DNA of 64,000 nucleotides from an uncultured Prevotella sp. Lineage in GTDB: Bacteria > Bacteroidota > Bacteroidia > Bacteroidales > Bacteroidaceae. Numbering within the stretch: the first letter of the stretch is position 1; each line of letters begins with the position of its first letter. Below, one piece after another: positions 9,199 to 17,939 of the stretch. The position numbers and the translations under genes were made by a program. Under the pieces are notes generated by a model. The model had not been told where the DNA came from. It saw only the letters and a list, made by a program, of their open reading frames with translations, and made no database searches. The stretch is from NCBI GenBank assembly GCA_934196725.1, contig CAKPWR010000001.1:40054-104053 (forward strand), in the 5' to 3' direction.

Positions 9199-11241
9199 TT
9201 AGAAAATTTTATCTATATCTATTGATATACCAATCTGGAAATTGATGCCATCCGTTATCGGACTGTTCAGATAATAATACTTCGGCTTATATCCGAAGAG
9301 ATTATCCAGTGCGGCATTCACCTTCACAACCTTGCCCAATCGCTGCACCAGCGAAAGCTTCCAGATAGTATAGGCAGGATAACTCACCGTCAGCGTTCCC
9401 TCGCTTACATTGTAATAGTTCTTATACTCTACATTGTCAACCCCAGAAAGGAAACGGCCGTTTAGTCCGACGTTCAGACCATAGTTCTTGGTAAACTGAT
9501 GATCATAGTCCATCCGGGCATTGATGGTATGTTCACGAGCCGGAATATACTGGTTGTTGATGGTATTTCCATCCTTATCCTTCGCCAGCTGCTCCTTGGT
9601 ATAGGCATAGGTGAAGCGGGCAGAAAGTCCGTTATTCCATCGTGCCTGTACGCCAATATCTCCTCCACACACGCTGTAAGAATCCAGATTGGTGTAGGGC
9701 AGATAAGGCAACTTATCCTCTACACTCTTGAAATAAGGAGCCGAAGTAGACAGTTTGTTCTTCACCTTATTATAATATACGGATGCTGTCAGGTTGTAAT
9801 GTCCCTTGGTATATTCTGCCGAGAGATTGAAGTTATGACTCGTTTCCGACTTCAGATGTTCATTGCCCTCCACAATCCAGATACCGCTCATATCGAAGTT
9901 GTAGTATTTCTCCTTCAGCGATGGTGCACGGAAACCCATGCCGTACCCCGCTCTCAGCGAGAGATTGCGTATCGGCGTATAACGGAGATTCAATTTAGGA
10001 GTGACATGTGACTCATCACCATCCGAGAAATAATCGTAACGCAAGGCTCCTACCGCTTCCCACTTATCCGAGATACGCCAGTCATACTGCGCAAAGACAT
10101 CAAAGCTATCCTGCTTACGGGTACCATTGCTCAAATTGGTATTCATCAGATAATCATGCATGTAATCAGAACCTACAGTCAGCACATCCCCACCCTCGAA
10201 GGCATGGTTGTAAAGCAGACGGAAGACATTCTGAACATTGCTGTAATCACGGATGTCAAGACGGGTAATCCGCTGATAATCTGATTTATCATACTGATCA
10301 AAGGAATAATTCAACTGCAGGGCATCGTCTGGAGTGATGTCCCAATTCATCTTCAATCCTCCCGAAAAGTCACGATAACGCTCCGGCTGATCGGCACTGC
10401 GGACCGTTTCACGGAAGAAATATCCCGCACGACCGGTTAAACTGAAATGCTGAACCGGACTCCATACCAGCTGTTCCTTCACGTTCGTAGTCTTATCACC
10501 GAAGACTGTAGAGATGACTCTGGTCACCGGATTCTCCGCACTGTGCACATCATAATTGTCCATGCGGTTGAAGTTGACAGTCAGCATGTTGTTCCAATGC
10601 TTGCTGTTCAGTCCGAAAGATGCGCCATATCGCTGCTCGTTGTGCTTGGCAACTCTGCCGTTCACATTCAGCGTCCAGGGTTTCTTGCCCTTCTTGGTAA
10701 TGATGTTGATGACGCCTCCTGTGGCATTGCTGCCGTAAAGAGCCGAAGCCGCACCTTTCACAATCTCAATGCGCTCCACATTGTCCATGTTCAATCGGGT
10801 GAAATCCACATCGTCCATCGTCTCTCCAGCCAGTCGTTCGCCATCCACAAGGAAGAGAACGCCTTGTCCTCCGAATCCAGAGAAGTTGAGATGGGTCTGC
10901 TGGTTCATCGCATAGGAGAACTCCACGCCCGGCAACTCCTGCTGCAGAAGGTCCTGCACATTGGTAGCATCCAGTCGGGCGATGTCCTTGGCACCAATCA
11001 CTCGGGTCTGGATAGGTGTATCCTTCAGGAACTTCGGTGTACGGGTTCCGGTCACCACCACCTCGGTCAGGTCAAACTGTCGACTGATAGAATCCAGGAA
11101 AGCCTCTTGCGCCAGAGAGTCACGGATGCTCTTCTGATCTACGCCCGGCACAGTATCATGAGTTGGTACATTGTCGGCACCTGCCGGAAGAGCGACCGTA
11201 TTCGCCAATAATATCGAGTATAATAAATACTTCTTCATCAT
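9199..11241 (-). CDS. TonB-dependent receptor, HmuR-like (probable heme uptake)
   Basis: A 680-residue TonB-dependent outer-membrane receptor. A signal peptide is followed by a plug domain starting near LTEVVVTGTRT (about residue 58) with the typical VERIEIVKGAASALYGSNAT segment, then a beta-barrel ending in a C-terminal strand with terminal Phe (DIDKIF). It lacks the SusC-type N-terminal extension and has the size of siderophore/heme/cobalamin receptors. The heme assignment rests mainly on the HmuY-like lipoprotein gene 15 bp upstream, an arrangement like hmuY-hmuR of Porphyromonas. The last gene of a three-gene unit driven from about 12800. The start could be the first or second Met of MMKKYLL. 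Cobalamin or another chelate cannot be excluded from sequence alone. Confidence 0.85.
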   Translation of the reverse strand: MMKKYLLYSILLANTVALPAGADNVPTHDTVPGVDQKSIRDSLAQEAFLDSISRQFDLTEVVVTGTRTPKFLKDTPIQTRVIGAKDIARLDATNVQDLLQQELPGVEFSYAMNQQTHLNFSGFGGQGVLFLVDGERLAGETMDDVDFTRLNMDNVERIEIVKGAASALYGSNATGGVINIITKKGKKPWTLNVNGRVAKHNEQRYGASFGLNSKHWNNMLTVNFNRMDNYDVHSAENPVTRVISTVFGDKTTNVKEQLVWSPVQHFSLTGRAGYFFRETVRSADQPERYRDFSGGLKMNWDITPDDALQLNYSFDQYDKSDYQRITRLDIRDYSNVQNVFRLLYNHAFEGGDVLTVGSDYMHDYLMNTNLSNGTRKQDSFDVFAQYDWRISDKWEAVGALRYDYFSDGDESHVTPKLNLRYTPIRNLSLRAGYGMGFRAPSLKEKYYNFDMSGIWIVEGNEHLKSETSHNFNLSAEYTKGHYNLTASVYYNKVKNKLSTSAPYFKSVEDKLPYLPYTNLDSYSVCGGDIGVQARWNNGLSARFTYAYTKEQLAKDKDGNTINNQYIPAREHTINARMDYDHQFTKNYGLNVGLNGRFLSGVDNVEYKNYYNVSEGTLTVSYPAYTIWKLSLVQRLGKVVKVNAALDNLFGYKPKYYYLNSPITDGINFQIGISIDIDKIF

Positions 11242-11256
11242 TTATATCTGAATATT

Positions 11257-12084
11257 TTAGTAAGGATACTTATAATTGATGGTCAACCAACACTTTACGC
11301 CTTTCGATGAAAGGTAATTTTCCAGTTGGATGGCAGCGTAGGTACCATCCTTCAGTCGGAGGATGAACACGTGGTTGTTGAGCGAGAACGATGGCGGCAT
11401 CGGTGGAATCTCCATCGTGAGCCAGGACGACAACACCTTGTTCACGGCAATGCCCTGCGATGGCACGGAACCCAGAAGCATCTGGTCCTGACTGTCCCAA
11501 ACCTCGTTCTCCGACCATTCGTCTTCCGTAAACTGCTTGTTATGGAAGGCTTCGCTGGTTTCAGGCAACTGGTCCATGGAAGTATAGCTGGTTTCCAATA
11601 CGGCTCCGCCATTGGTACGCACATTGTTGCGATGAATGGCTAGAGTCCAGTCGCTTGGGGCAGTCTGCTCGGCAGTAGGCACAAAGTAAGTAAAAGTATT
11701 CTTCTTGATGCCTTCGCCGAAGACATCAAACCAATACATATATTGTCCAGCCTTTCTGCCCGCTGTGGCAGCAGCATGTCCTGCCTCCGTTTCATCCTTG
11801 TCACCAGTGGCAGTCATCGGGATGGGATAAGCTTCAAACTCGGTCTGCGCCTTCTTGAGTGCAGCCTCATCGCCAGCCTCCGTCAATTTCTGCAACTGCT
11901 GCAAATCCACATAATACCAGTCGGTCCAGCTGGTAGCATCCACCAGGAGCTGTCCCTTCGCCGGCACAATCTCCTGCGGTTCATCATATATATCATCAAA
12001 AATACCGTTGCAGGCTGTAAGCATCAGCATGCCCAAGCCAGCAACGGTAGCTTTGAGATGATTCATTTTCATCCAACTCGTCAT
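11257..12084 (-). CDS. HmuY-family heme-binding lipoprotein
   Basis: A 275-residue lipoprotein. The signal peptide ends in a lipobox (MLMLTAC), so it is anchored to a membrane by that Cys. The C-terminal part carries the HmuY-family pattern NNHVFILRLKDGTYAAIQLENY. HmuY-type proteins take heme from host carriers and pass it to the partner TonB receptor, here the next gene. Heme ligands differ between family members (His pair in Porphyromonas, Met pair in others) and I cannot assign them here. Three in-frame Met codons lie in the first seven residues (MTSWMKMNHLK); starts at 12072 or 12066 are equally possible and do not affect the lipobox. Confidence 0.8.
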   Translation of the reverse strand: MTSWMKMNHLKATVAGLGMLMLTACNGIFDDIYDEPQEIVPAKGQLLVDATSWTDWYYVDLQQLQKLTEAGDEAALKKAQTEFEAYPIPMTATGDKDETEAGHAAATAGRKAGQYMYWFDVFGEGIKKNTFTYFVPTAEQTAPSDWTLAIHRNNVRTNGGAVLETSYTSMDQLPETSEAFHNKQFTEDEWSENEVWDSQDQMLLGSVPSQGIAVNKVLSSWLTMEIPPMPPSFSLNNHVFILRLKDGTYAAIQLENYLSSKGVKCWLTINYKYPY

Positions 12085-12113
12085 CTAAGTTTGCTTTAAC
12101 AAATTAATCACTC

Positions 12114-12740
12114 TTATCTTTTATAAAACTTCTTACCGTTTACGATGACTACTCCCTTGTAGCTCTCGCTGACCTCCTGTCCGTTAAGGTTATACATCTT
12201 ACCATCATTCAGCTTCTGCACATCGCTCTTCAAGGAAGTAATACCGTTTGTACCACTCTTGAAGTTAGAAACAATGCCGAAAGGCATGGCACCCATCTGG
12301 AAGGTGTTCACGATGTCAGTCACCTTGTTGCCTTCATACTTTACGAGGATATTGTTGTCCTTGGCAGCATTGAATGAATACTCCCCGTCCATTGTCTTGT
12401 TACCCTTCTGCTCGGCTGTGAAGTGGAAACTAAGTCCGTCGTTCTTGTAATCACGGTAGAAACCACCCTTCTCCTCATCGTAAACCAAGCCCTTCACGGT
12501 GTAAGTACCCAAAGTCAGGTTGCCCATCACAGTGTTATCCAATGTATAGGTAGGAATCTCAACATCCACCTTCTGTACTTCACCTTCAGTATACTTGTTG
12601 ATATTATAAGTAACGTTTTCACAGGAATAAGGAAATCTGCCACCTACGTTTACAGTAATTGAACTGGTTACAGACTCCTGCTGTGCCATCATATTACCTG
12701 CCAACATTGTGGCGAAAATGAGAGTAAAGAATTTCTTCAT
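12114..12740 (-). CDS. Calycin-like (lipocalin-fold) exported protein
   Basis: A 208-residue protein with a clear signal peptide (MKKFFTLIFATMLAGNMMAQ). The body alternates short beta-strands and polar turns, as in the calycin-like domain common in Bacteroidales (TLGTYTVKGLVYDE, GNKTMDGEYSFNAAKDN). The C-terminus KMYNLNGQEVSESYKGVVIV resembles the short sorting-like tails of secreted Bacteroidales proteins. It is the first gene of the unit with the HmuY-like and TonB receptor genes, so it may bind heme or a porphyrin outside the cell (inference). Start and signal peptide agree with the promoter 60 bp upstream. Confidence 0.7.
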   Translation of the reverse strand: MKKFFTLIFATMLAGNMMAQQESVTSSITVNVGGRFPYSCENVTYNINKYTEGEVQKVDVEIPTYTLDNTVMGNLTLGTYTVKGLVYDEEKGGFYRDYKNDGLSFHFTAEQKGNKTMDGEYSFNAAKDNNILVKYEGNKVTDIVNTFQMGAMPFGIVSNFKSGTNGITSLKSDVQKLNDGKMYNLNGQEVSESYKGVVIVNGKKFYKR

Positions 12741-12799
12741 ATTTATTTCTATTAATTATTATTTTATGTTATTATTATCACTTATTCGTTTTCGGGGTG

Positions 12800-12830
12800 C
12801 AAAGGTACGGAGATTTCTCCATACCCGCAA
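12800..12830 (-). promoter_or_regulatory. Promoter of the calycin-like/hmuY/receptor operon
   Basis: TACCTTTG (12807-12800, minus strand) is preceded by TTG (12830-12828) with exactly 20 bp between them, the standard Bacteroidetes -7/-33 arrangement. The -33 TTG lies inside GGTATTGC, a motif also present at the -33 position of the next promoter upstream (13885-13915). Confidence 0.8.
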
Positions 12831-12854
12831 TACCGAAATATTGTGATTCTGACC

Positions 12855-12874
12855 AATACCTACATCTAGGTATT
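12855..12874. promoter_or_regulatory. Candidate operator, perfect inverted repeat
   Basis: AATACCTACATCTAGGTATT has perfect 8-bp arms and a 4-bp centre. It lies about 50 bp upstream of the operon's -7 box and overlaps the stop codon of the membrane-protein gene. Half-site-like AATACC sequences also overlap the -33 boxes at 12829 and 13914. Confidence 0.55.
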
Positions 12875-13862
12875 ACTCCTCTATCACGCCCCCGTTATCC
12901 TTGGCATTGTAAAGCCAGAAACCGAGAATCAAGCCGAAGAATACTATCAGGATACCCACCATCTCTGCCACGTGGTTTCCCGGATCCACCCAAATCTCCT
13001 TGAAGAATCCGTTTCGGGCTGCAATCTCCACAGCCGACCACAATACGATGACATTGGCAAGCGACATGCGCAGGTTTCTACCCCAACTGCCGATGAGCAG
13101 CTGCTTCTTGAAGATCATGCCCGAACCTATGAGACAGAGGATGGCGATGGCATAGGTCACTGGATGAGTACTGCCCAGGAACACAGGGTCATAGCAGAAC
13201 ATTAATAACAGGTATAAGCCCCACATCATGATGTTCCATTCCATGAAGGTAACGATGCTGGCATGATGAGCCATCGGACGGAGTTCCACATTGTCCTTCA
13301 CACCGCAATGGTTCTGAATCCAGCGGATGAAATCGCAACCCGTCCTGGTGCAGAATACATACATCACAAGGAACATCATCCACATGCCGAAAGTGGCTGG
13401 CATAATGAGATATTCAGGACGGGAACCGCGGATTTCCTTCAGTTCCGCACGACCGAACTCCTCCAGCGGAGTACCGTTGATGGTATAGGTATGGTTCACG
13501 CCGATGCCATTCACATATTCTGTAGCTGTCTCTACCACGCCATTGCCCACCAGGTCACAATGCACGCCATATCGCTGGGCATAATAAGCCAGGAGGAATT
13601 CCACCCAACCGGTCCAGAAGAGCAAGGCACCCGTCATTCCGAATACCGTCTGCTTGGTATCACCCTTCACGAATACGCCGCAGATGGTAATCACCAGTCC
13701 CACGAATCCCATGGCAAAGGCAGAATAATGCAGTACGGTAGGTTCCAGCACGTGCTCCATGATAATCATCAGAGCATGACCCAAAGGCATCAACAACAAG
13801 ATAATCAATATAGACCCGATGGTCTTTCCCAAGTTTTTTGTGTTCATAACGTTTTTAATCAT
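12873..13862 (-). CDS. Polytopic membrane protein of the heme cluster, unknown function
   Basis: I do not recognise the family. The 329 residues contain about eight hydrophobic segments (for instance TIGSILIILLLMPLGHALMI near the start and VAEMVGILIVFFGLILGFWL near the end) with one hydrophilic loop around residues 100-140. Several His residues lie in or beside helices (GHALMIIMEHVLEPTVLH, PMAHHASIV), together with buried acidic residues in TGWVEF and HVAEMV. It has its own promoter but lies just upstream of the hmuY-type operon, and both promoters share a GGTATTGC -33 context, so a role in heme or iron handling is plausible but unproven. A start at the internal Met (13847) is possible. Confidence 0.65.
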   Translation of the reverse strand: MIKNVMNTKNLGKTIGSILIILLLMPLGHALMIIMEHVLEPTVLHYSAFAMGFVGLVITICGVFVKGDTKQTVFGMTGALLFWTGWVEFLLAYYAQRYGVHCDLVGNGVVETATEYVNGIGVNHTYTINGTPLEEFGRAELKEIRGSRPEYLIMPATFGMWMMFLVMYVFCTRTGCDFIRWIQNHCGVKDNVELRPMAHHASIVTFMEWNIMMWGLYLLLMFCYDPVFLGSTHPVTYAIAILCLIGSGMIFKKQLLIGSWGRNLRMSLANVIVLWSAVEIAARNGFFKEIWVDPGNHVAEMVGILIVFFGLILGFWLYNAKDNGGVIEE

Positions 13863-13884
13863 TTATAATTTTTGAATCGGGCTG

Positions 13885-13915
13885 CAAAGATACTGCTATT
13901 TCCACAAAACAGCAA
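13885..13915 (-). promoter_or_regulatory. Promoter of the polytopic membrane protein gene
   Basis: TATCTTTG (13892-13885, minus strand) and TTG (13915-13913) are separated by 20 bp. The -33 TTG sits in TAGGTATTGC, closely matching the upstream region of the hmuY-type operon. Confidence 0.75.
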
Positions 13916-14036
13916 TACCTAGAAATAATGATTTGATTCGCTCATCAGTATCGCTAAAAAAGATGAGAAAAGGAAGGATATCGTCACCGTTTTGTTTTTT
14001 TATACTTTCTTATTCTAATATGTGAATACTTTTCTG

Positions 14037-14044
14037 TACCTTTG
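14037..14044 (+). promoter_or_regulatory. -7 box of fhs
   Basis: TACCTTTG followed by CACC matches TAnnTTTG and leaves a leader of about 15-20 nt before the ATG at 14066. Confidence 0.65.
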
Positions 14045-14065
14045 CACCATAAAACTATTTATTTT

Positions 14066-15730
14066 ATGTTGACAGATATTGAAATAGCTAAATCAGTAAA
14101 ATTGCGCCCTATCAATGAAGTGGCAGCAGAACTTGGAATTCACGAAGACCAAGTGGAAAACTACGGCCGTTACATCGCTAAGATTACTACGGACAAAATT
14201 GACAGAAACAAGTTTCAGAACCATCATCTCATCCTCGTTACCGCTATCAGTCCTACCAAGGCTGGCAATGGCAAGACCACAGTATCTGTAGGTCTCGCTC
14301 TCGGTATGCAGAAGATTGGCAAGAAGGCTGTTGTAGCATTGCGCGAGCCTTCTCTCGGTCCTTGCTTCGGCATGAAGGGTGGTGCTGCCGGTGGCGGTTA
14401 TGCACAGGTATTGCCTATGGACAAGATTAACCTCCATTTCACTGGCGACTTCCATGCCATCACAGAGGCCAACAATATGATTGCTGCCCTCCTGGACAAC
14501 TACCGTTTCCAGCACGAGGCTGAGGGATTCAAGCTGAAGAAGATTCTCTGGCGTCGCGTAATGGACGTCAACGACCGTGGTCTCCGCCGCATCATCACCG
14601 GTCTCGGCGATAAGAACGGCATCGAGACAGAGGCAGGCTTCGATATCACCCCAGCTTCTGAAATCATGGCTATCATGTGTTTCGCAACAAGCGTAGACGA
14701 TCTCCGTCGTCGCATCGACAATATTCTCCTCGGCATCACTGAGGATGACAAACCATTCACCGTCAAGGACATGGGTGTAGGTGGCAGTATCGTTGCCCTC
14801 CTCCTCGATGCCTTGAAGCCAAACCTGGTTCAGACCACTGAGGGTACTCCTGCCTTCGTCCACTGCGGTCCTTTCGCTAACATTGCCCATGGTTGCAACT
14901 CTATCATGGCTACAGCAGCTGCCCTCGAATATGGCGACTACGCCATCACAGAGGCAGGATTCGGTGCTGACCTCGGTGCAGAGAAGTTCTATAACATCAA
15001 GTGCCGCAAGACTGGTCTGCAGCCAGACCTTACCGTTCTCGTTGTTACTCTCCAGGCATTGAAGATGCATGGTGGCGTAGCTCTGGAAGATATCAAGCAG
15101 CCTAACGTTGCAGGAATGGAAGCCGGTTACTGGAACCTCGACAAGCACGTGAAGAACCTTCAGAGCTTTGGTCAGACCGTAGTCATCGCTTTCAATAAGT
15201 TTGCTACTGATACCGACGAGGAGATTGAGGTATTGCGCAAGCACTGTGAGGAGATGGGTTGCGGATTCGCTGTCAACAGTGCCTTCGCCGAAGGTGGCAA
15301 GGGTGCGATGGAGTTGGCTGAGCTCGTAGTGAAGACCATCGACGAGCGTCCATCTGCTCCTCTCTACTTCACTTACGCTGATGAGGATTCTGTAGAAAAG
15401 AAGATTGAGAAGGTAGCATTCAATCTCTATGGTGCCGGCAGCGTAACTATGAGCGATTCTGCAAAGGCTATGATTGATGAGATCAAGAAGTTGGGTGCAG
15501 AGAAGTTCCCTATCTGTATCGCCAAGACCCAATACAGCTTCTCTACCGATGCCAAGGCTTACGGTCCTACAGAAGGCTTCGAACTCCACGTTCGCGACAT
15601 CACCCTGAACATGGGTGCCGAGATGATCGTAGTCATCGCCGGTCCTATCATGCGTATGCCAGGCTTGCCAAAGAGCCCACAGGCTGAGCGCATCGATGTA
15701 GTAAATGGTGAAATCACAGGTCTTTCTTAA
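14066..15730 (+). CDS. fhs: Formate--tetrahydrofolate ligase
   Basis: A 554-residue enzyme that makes 10-formyl-tetrahydrofolate from formate, THF and ATP, feeding purine synthesis and one-carbon metabolism in the cytoplasm. Family landmarks are present: the phosphate-binding loop [11 protein letters not shown] (residues 62-72), [20 protein letters not shown], and [16 protein letters not shown]; length is normal for the family. The start is the ATG at 14066 ([10 protein letters not shown]); an upstream in-frame TTG would lie inside the promoter. It is monocistronic, facing queH, with a palindromic repeat immediately after the stop codon. A 551-codon antisense ORF over this gene is a codon-bias shadow. 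Confidence 0.97.
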   Translation: MLTDIEIAKSVKLRPINEVAAELGIHEDQVENYGRYIAKITTDKIDRNKFQNHHLILVTAISPTKAGNGKTTVSVGLALGMQKIGKKAVVALREPSLGPCFGMKGGAAGGGYAQVLPMDKINLHFTGDFHAITEANNMIAALLDNYRFQHEAEGFKLKKILWRRVMDVNDRGLRRIITGLGDKNGIETEAGFDITPASEIMAIMCFATSVDDLRRRIDNILLGITEDDKPFTVKDMGVGGSIVALLLDALKPNLVQTTEGTPAFVHCGPFANIAHGCNSIMATAAALEYGDYAITEAGFGADLGAEKFYNIKCRKTGLQPDLTVLVVTLQALKMHGGVALEDIKQPNVAGMEAGYWNLDKHVKNLQSFGQTVVIAFNKFATDTDEEIEVLRKHCEEMGCGFAVNSAFAEGGKGAMELAELVVKTIDERPSAPLYFTYADEDSVEKKIEKVAFNLYGAGSVTMSDSAKAMIDEIKKLGAEKFPICIAKTQYSFSTDAKAYGPTEGFELHVRDITLNMGAEMIVVIAGPIMRMPGLPKSPQAERIDVVNGEITGLS

Positions 15731-15732
15731 GT

Positions 15733-15852
15733 CGCCCTGAAAGGGCAAAAGCTCCTAGCCCAGGGCAACGCCCTGGGTATGAATAGATTACAAACAATTC
15801 GTCCTGAAAGGGCAAAAGCTTTCATAGACAATGCTTTTGCCTTTTCAGGGCG
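15733..15852. repeat. Palindromic element, partial copy 1
   Basis: Contains the outer arm (CGCCCTGAAAGGGC, CTCCTAGCCCAGGGC, CGCCCTGGG) and both inner arms (GTCCTGAAAGGGCAAAAGC and GCTTTTGCCTTTTCAGGGCG) but lacks the second outer arm. It starts 3 bp after the fhs stop and ends 5 bp before the queH stop, where two genes converge, so it probably also ends transcription. Confidence 0.85.
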
Positions 15853-15857
15853 AGTTC

Positions 15858-16463
15858 TTATCTCATACTGAATTCACAACCGCAATACAACTGGTTGTAA
15901 AAATCATTCAGTCTCAACAATTCTCCACGGCGATTCTGCAAACCGCCCTTTCTCCAATTCATATCCCACCATTCTACATCCGGACAATCTTCTACGGCGA
16001 TATGTCCGGCAGCATCTATCTGCTGGATGTTCTTCCACCGGGAAGAAGCCAGCGTAGTGGTAAGCAGATGGAACCCATGCTCCTGCGCATACCTTGCCGC
16101 ATGCGTCAAACGATACCGGAAACACATCGAGCAACGGCTTCCCCTCTCCGGTTCATTCTCCAAACCCTTGATGGTGGCAAGCCATTCCTCATGGTCATAC
16201 TCATCCTCCACATACGACACCCCCTGCGCTTCCAGGAAGCGCATCAGTTCGTGCTTGCGAATCTCAAACTCCTGTAAGGGATAAATGTTACTGTTGCTGA
16301 AATATACCGTCGGCTTCATGCCGTTGCGAAGCATACACTCTACAATCGCTGATGAACAAGGCGCACAACAGGCATGCAGCAACACATCATGTCCTTCTGC
16401 CTTGCTACCATCAGGAAGCGATAACTTCACGAATTTATATTGTTCTTCTACTGGAATCTTCAT
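15858..16463 (-). CDS. queH: Epoxyqueuosine reductase QueH
   Basis: A 201-residue cytoplasmic protein that performs the last step of queuosine synthesis, reducing epoxyqueuosine in tRNA; it is the unrelated alternative to QueG. The family's cysteine motifs are all visible: HACCAPC (Cys32, Cys33, Cys36), RCSMCFRYRL and YCGCEF near the C-terminus, expected to bind an iron-sulfur cluster and metal. The start is the ATG at 16463 (MKIPVEEQYKF); a longer in-frame ORF to 16529 would begin with a poorly conserved extension and is less likely. It faces fhs and has its own promoter at about 16549. Confidence 0.93.
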   Translation of the reverse strand: MKIPVEEQYKFVKLSLPDGSKAEGHDVLLHACCAPCSSAIVECMLRNGMKPTVYFSNSNIYPLQEFEIRKHELMRFLEAQGVSYVEDEYDHEEWLATIKGLENEPERGSRCSMCFRYRLTHAARYAQEHGFHLLTTTLASSRWKNIQQIDAAGHIAVEDCPDVEWWDMNWRKGGLQNRRGELLRLNDFYNQLYCGCEFSMR

Positions 16464-16548
16464 TTTCTTTGAACTGAATAAAAAAAAACAAATGGAGTAC
16501 AGTCGTCTCGACACCCCCCATTTGCCCAAATATATGCGAAAACTAGTG

Positions 16549-16578
16549 CAAAGATACTATTTTTATTCGTATTTGCAA
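16549..16578 (-). promoter_or_regulatory. Promoter of queH
   Basis: TATCTTTG (16556-16549, minus strand) with TTTTG at 16580-16576, a spacer of 19 bp. Confidence 0.65.
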
Positions 16579-16649
16579 AAGTTTAGGCAGATATTTACCT
16601 ATAAAATTACCATTTTACAATGTAATTATATTAATTTAACAATCAATCC

Positions 16650-17786
16650 TCATTTTAAAGCCCTTTTTAACGTTATTACCGTCATCTCAGGCCATGCTCC
16701 CAAGCGGAACGGGAAGGAACCACCGATGCCCGATGAAACGTTCAGCATCTGACTTCCCCTGCGATAAACACCACCCCACTCCTTGAATGCCATGCGGGCT
16801 GGTGTCAACTTGCCTATCTGCAACTGTCCTGCATGCGTATGTCCTGCCAGCGTCAGCTGGATAGGTCTGTCCCATACCTCTCTGCGCCAGTGATGTGGAT
16901 CATGGGTCAGAAGAATCTTGAATCCTTCCTTCTTCAGTCCTTTCATCGCCTTCGGCAATTTACTGCGGTTGCTGAAAGGAGGCTGTCCTGCATTCTCAAC
17001 ACCGATGATATCGATGGAAGCCATTCCATGACTCACGGTAAAATGCTCGTTCATCAGCTGATGCCATCCCAGCTGGCATTGATAGTTATAGAGCAGCTTC
17101 CTGTTGTTTCTCAGTCCCGATATCGTATGATTGTTGCCATACTCGCAGTAATCGTGATTACCCCATACCGAGAAGATGCCGTCGTGGGCATGCAACTGCT
17201 GCAGCGTTTCCAGATAAGGCTCCACCTCCCTGGCATCATTGTTCACCAGATCACCCGTAAAGAGCATCATATCCGGCTCCTCATTATTGGCAGCATCCAC
17301 TACCTTCTGCACGAAGTCGCTGTTCTTGGGGAAAGACCCCAGATGGAAATCGGTGAAATGCAACAGACGATAACCGTCAAAGTAAGGTGGCAGATCAGGC
17401 GATTCATAGGTCACATACCTCATCTCCAGCCGTTTCCAGCCCTCAATGAATCCGAAGGCAAACCATCCCATCAGCGCCAGCGCCGGAAGAAGGGCGAAGA
17501 ACCACGGCATCATGAAATCGAAGAGGATGAACACCACCTTGGGCATCACCGAAAACAGAATCGTGGTGAAGAGGATGCGGACGGAGAGCTTATGGAAGAA
17601 TCCCATCTGCAGTCCCACCTCAGCAAGCAGAAGCAGCAGGGAAGGCATCCACCACAGAATGGCTAGCACCAAAGGCCACTCGCTCACTCCCAGATGCCAG
17701 AGCCAGATGTCGGGCAACAGAGCAAGACCTGCCATACCTACTATATATGATAAGGATCTGAAAATCCTTTTGATTACTTTTTTCAT
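16650..17786 (-). CDS. Membrane-anchored metallophosphoesterase (YkuE-like)
   Basis: A 378-residue protein. The first 120 residues hold about four membrane helices, followed by a calcineurin-like phosphoesterase domain with its complete metal-binding set: FTDFHLG, FTGDLVNN, WGNHDYCE, LTHDPHHW and AGHTHAGQ. The family hydrolyses phosphomonoesters or phosphodiesters using two metal ions; YkuE-type members act at the membrane, some on lipid-linked phosphates, but the substrate here is unknown. It is probably monocistronic, with a -7 box just upstream and queH downstream on the same strand after 186 bp. Confidence 0.9.
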   Translation of the reverse strand: MKKVIKRIFRSLSYIVGMAGLALLPDIWLWHLGVSEWPLVLAILWWMPSLLLLLAEVGLQMGFFHKLSVRILFTTILFSVMPKVVFILFDFMMPWFFALLPALALMGWFAFGFIEGWKRLEMRYVTYESPDLPPYFDGYRLLHFTDFHLGSFPKNSDFVQKVVDAANNEEPDMMLFTGDLVNNDAREVEPYLETLQQLHAHDGIFSVWGNHDYCEYGNNHTISGLRNNRKLLYNYQCQLGWHQLMNEHFTVSHGMASIDIIGVENAGQPPFSNRSKLPKAMKGLKKEGFKILLTHDPHHWRREVWDRPIQLTLAGHTHAGQLQIGKLTPARMAFKEWGGVYRRGSQMLNVSSGIGGSFPFRLGAWPEMTVITLKRALK

Positions 17787-17813
17787 TTACCTGTTTCAAG
17801 TATTACTTCGGTG

Positions 17814-17821
17814 CAAAGGTA
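17814..17821 (-). promoter_or_regulatory. -7 box of the metallophosphoesterase gene
   Basis: TACCTTTG followed by CACC on the minus strand, 28 bp upstream of the ATG; no clear -33 box. Confidence 0.6.
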
Positions 17822-17895
17822 CATAAAAATCTGATTAACCGTTCATGTTTGTAGATGTTTAACTTTATTTTTTTTGCCAATTCATCACTTTGCAG

Positions 17896-17903
17896 TATCT
17901 TTG
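17896..17903 (+). promoter_or_regulatory. -7 box of the beta-lactamase-fold hydrolase gene
   Basis: TATCTTTG followed by CAAG lies 37 bp upstream of the ATG at 17940. It is divergent from the metallophosphoesterase promoter, with about 75 bp between the two -7 boxes. Confidence 0.6.
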
Positions 17904-17939
17904 CAAGCCGTAAACTGTAAAAAACATCATCTATTTAAT

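Noticed and set aside
14093..15748. 551-codon open frame antisense to fhs
   Set aside because: It mirrors fhs codon by codon, its translation has no recognisable domain, and fhs is complete with all motifs. Long antisense frames arise from codon bias.
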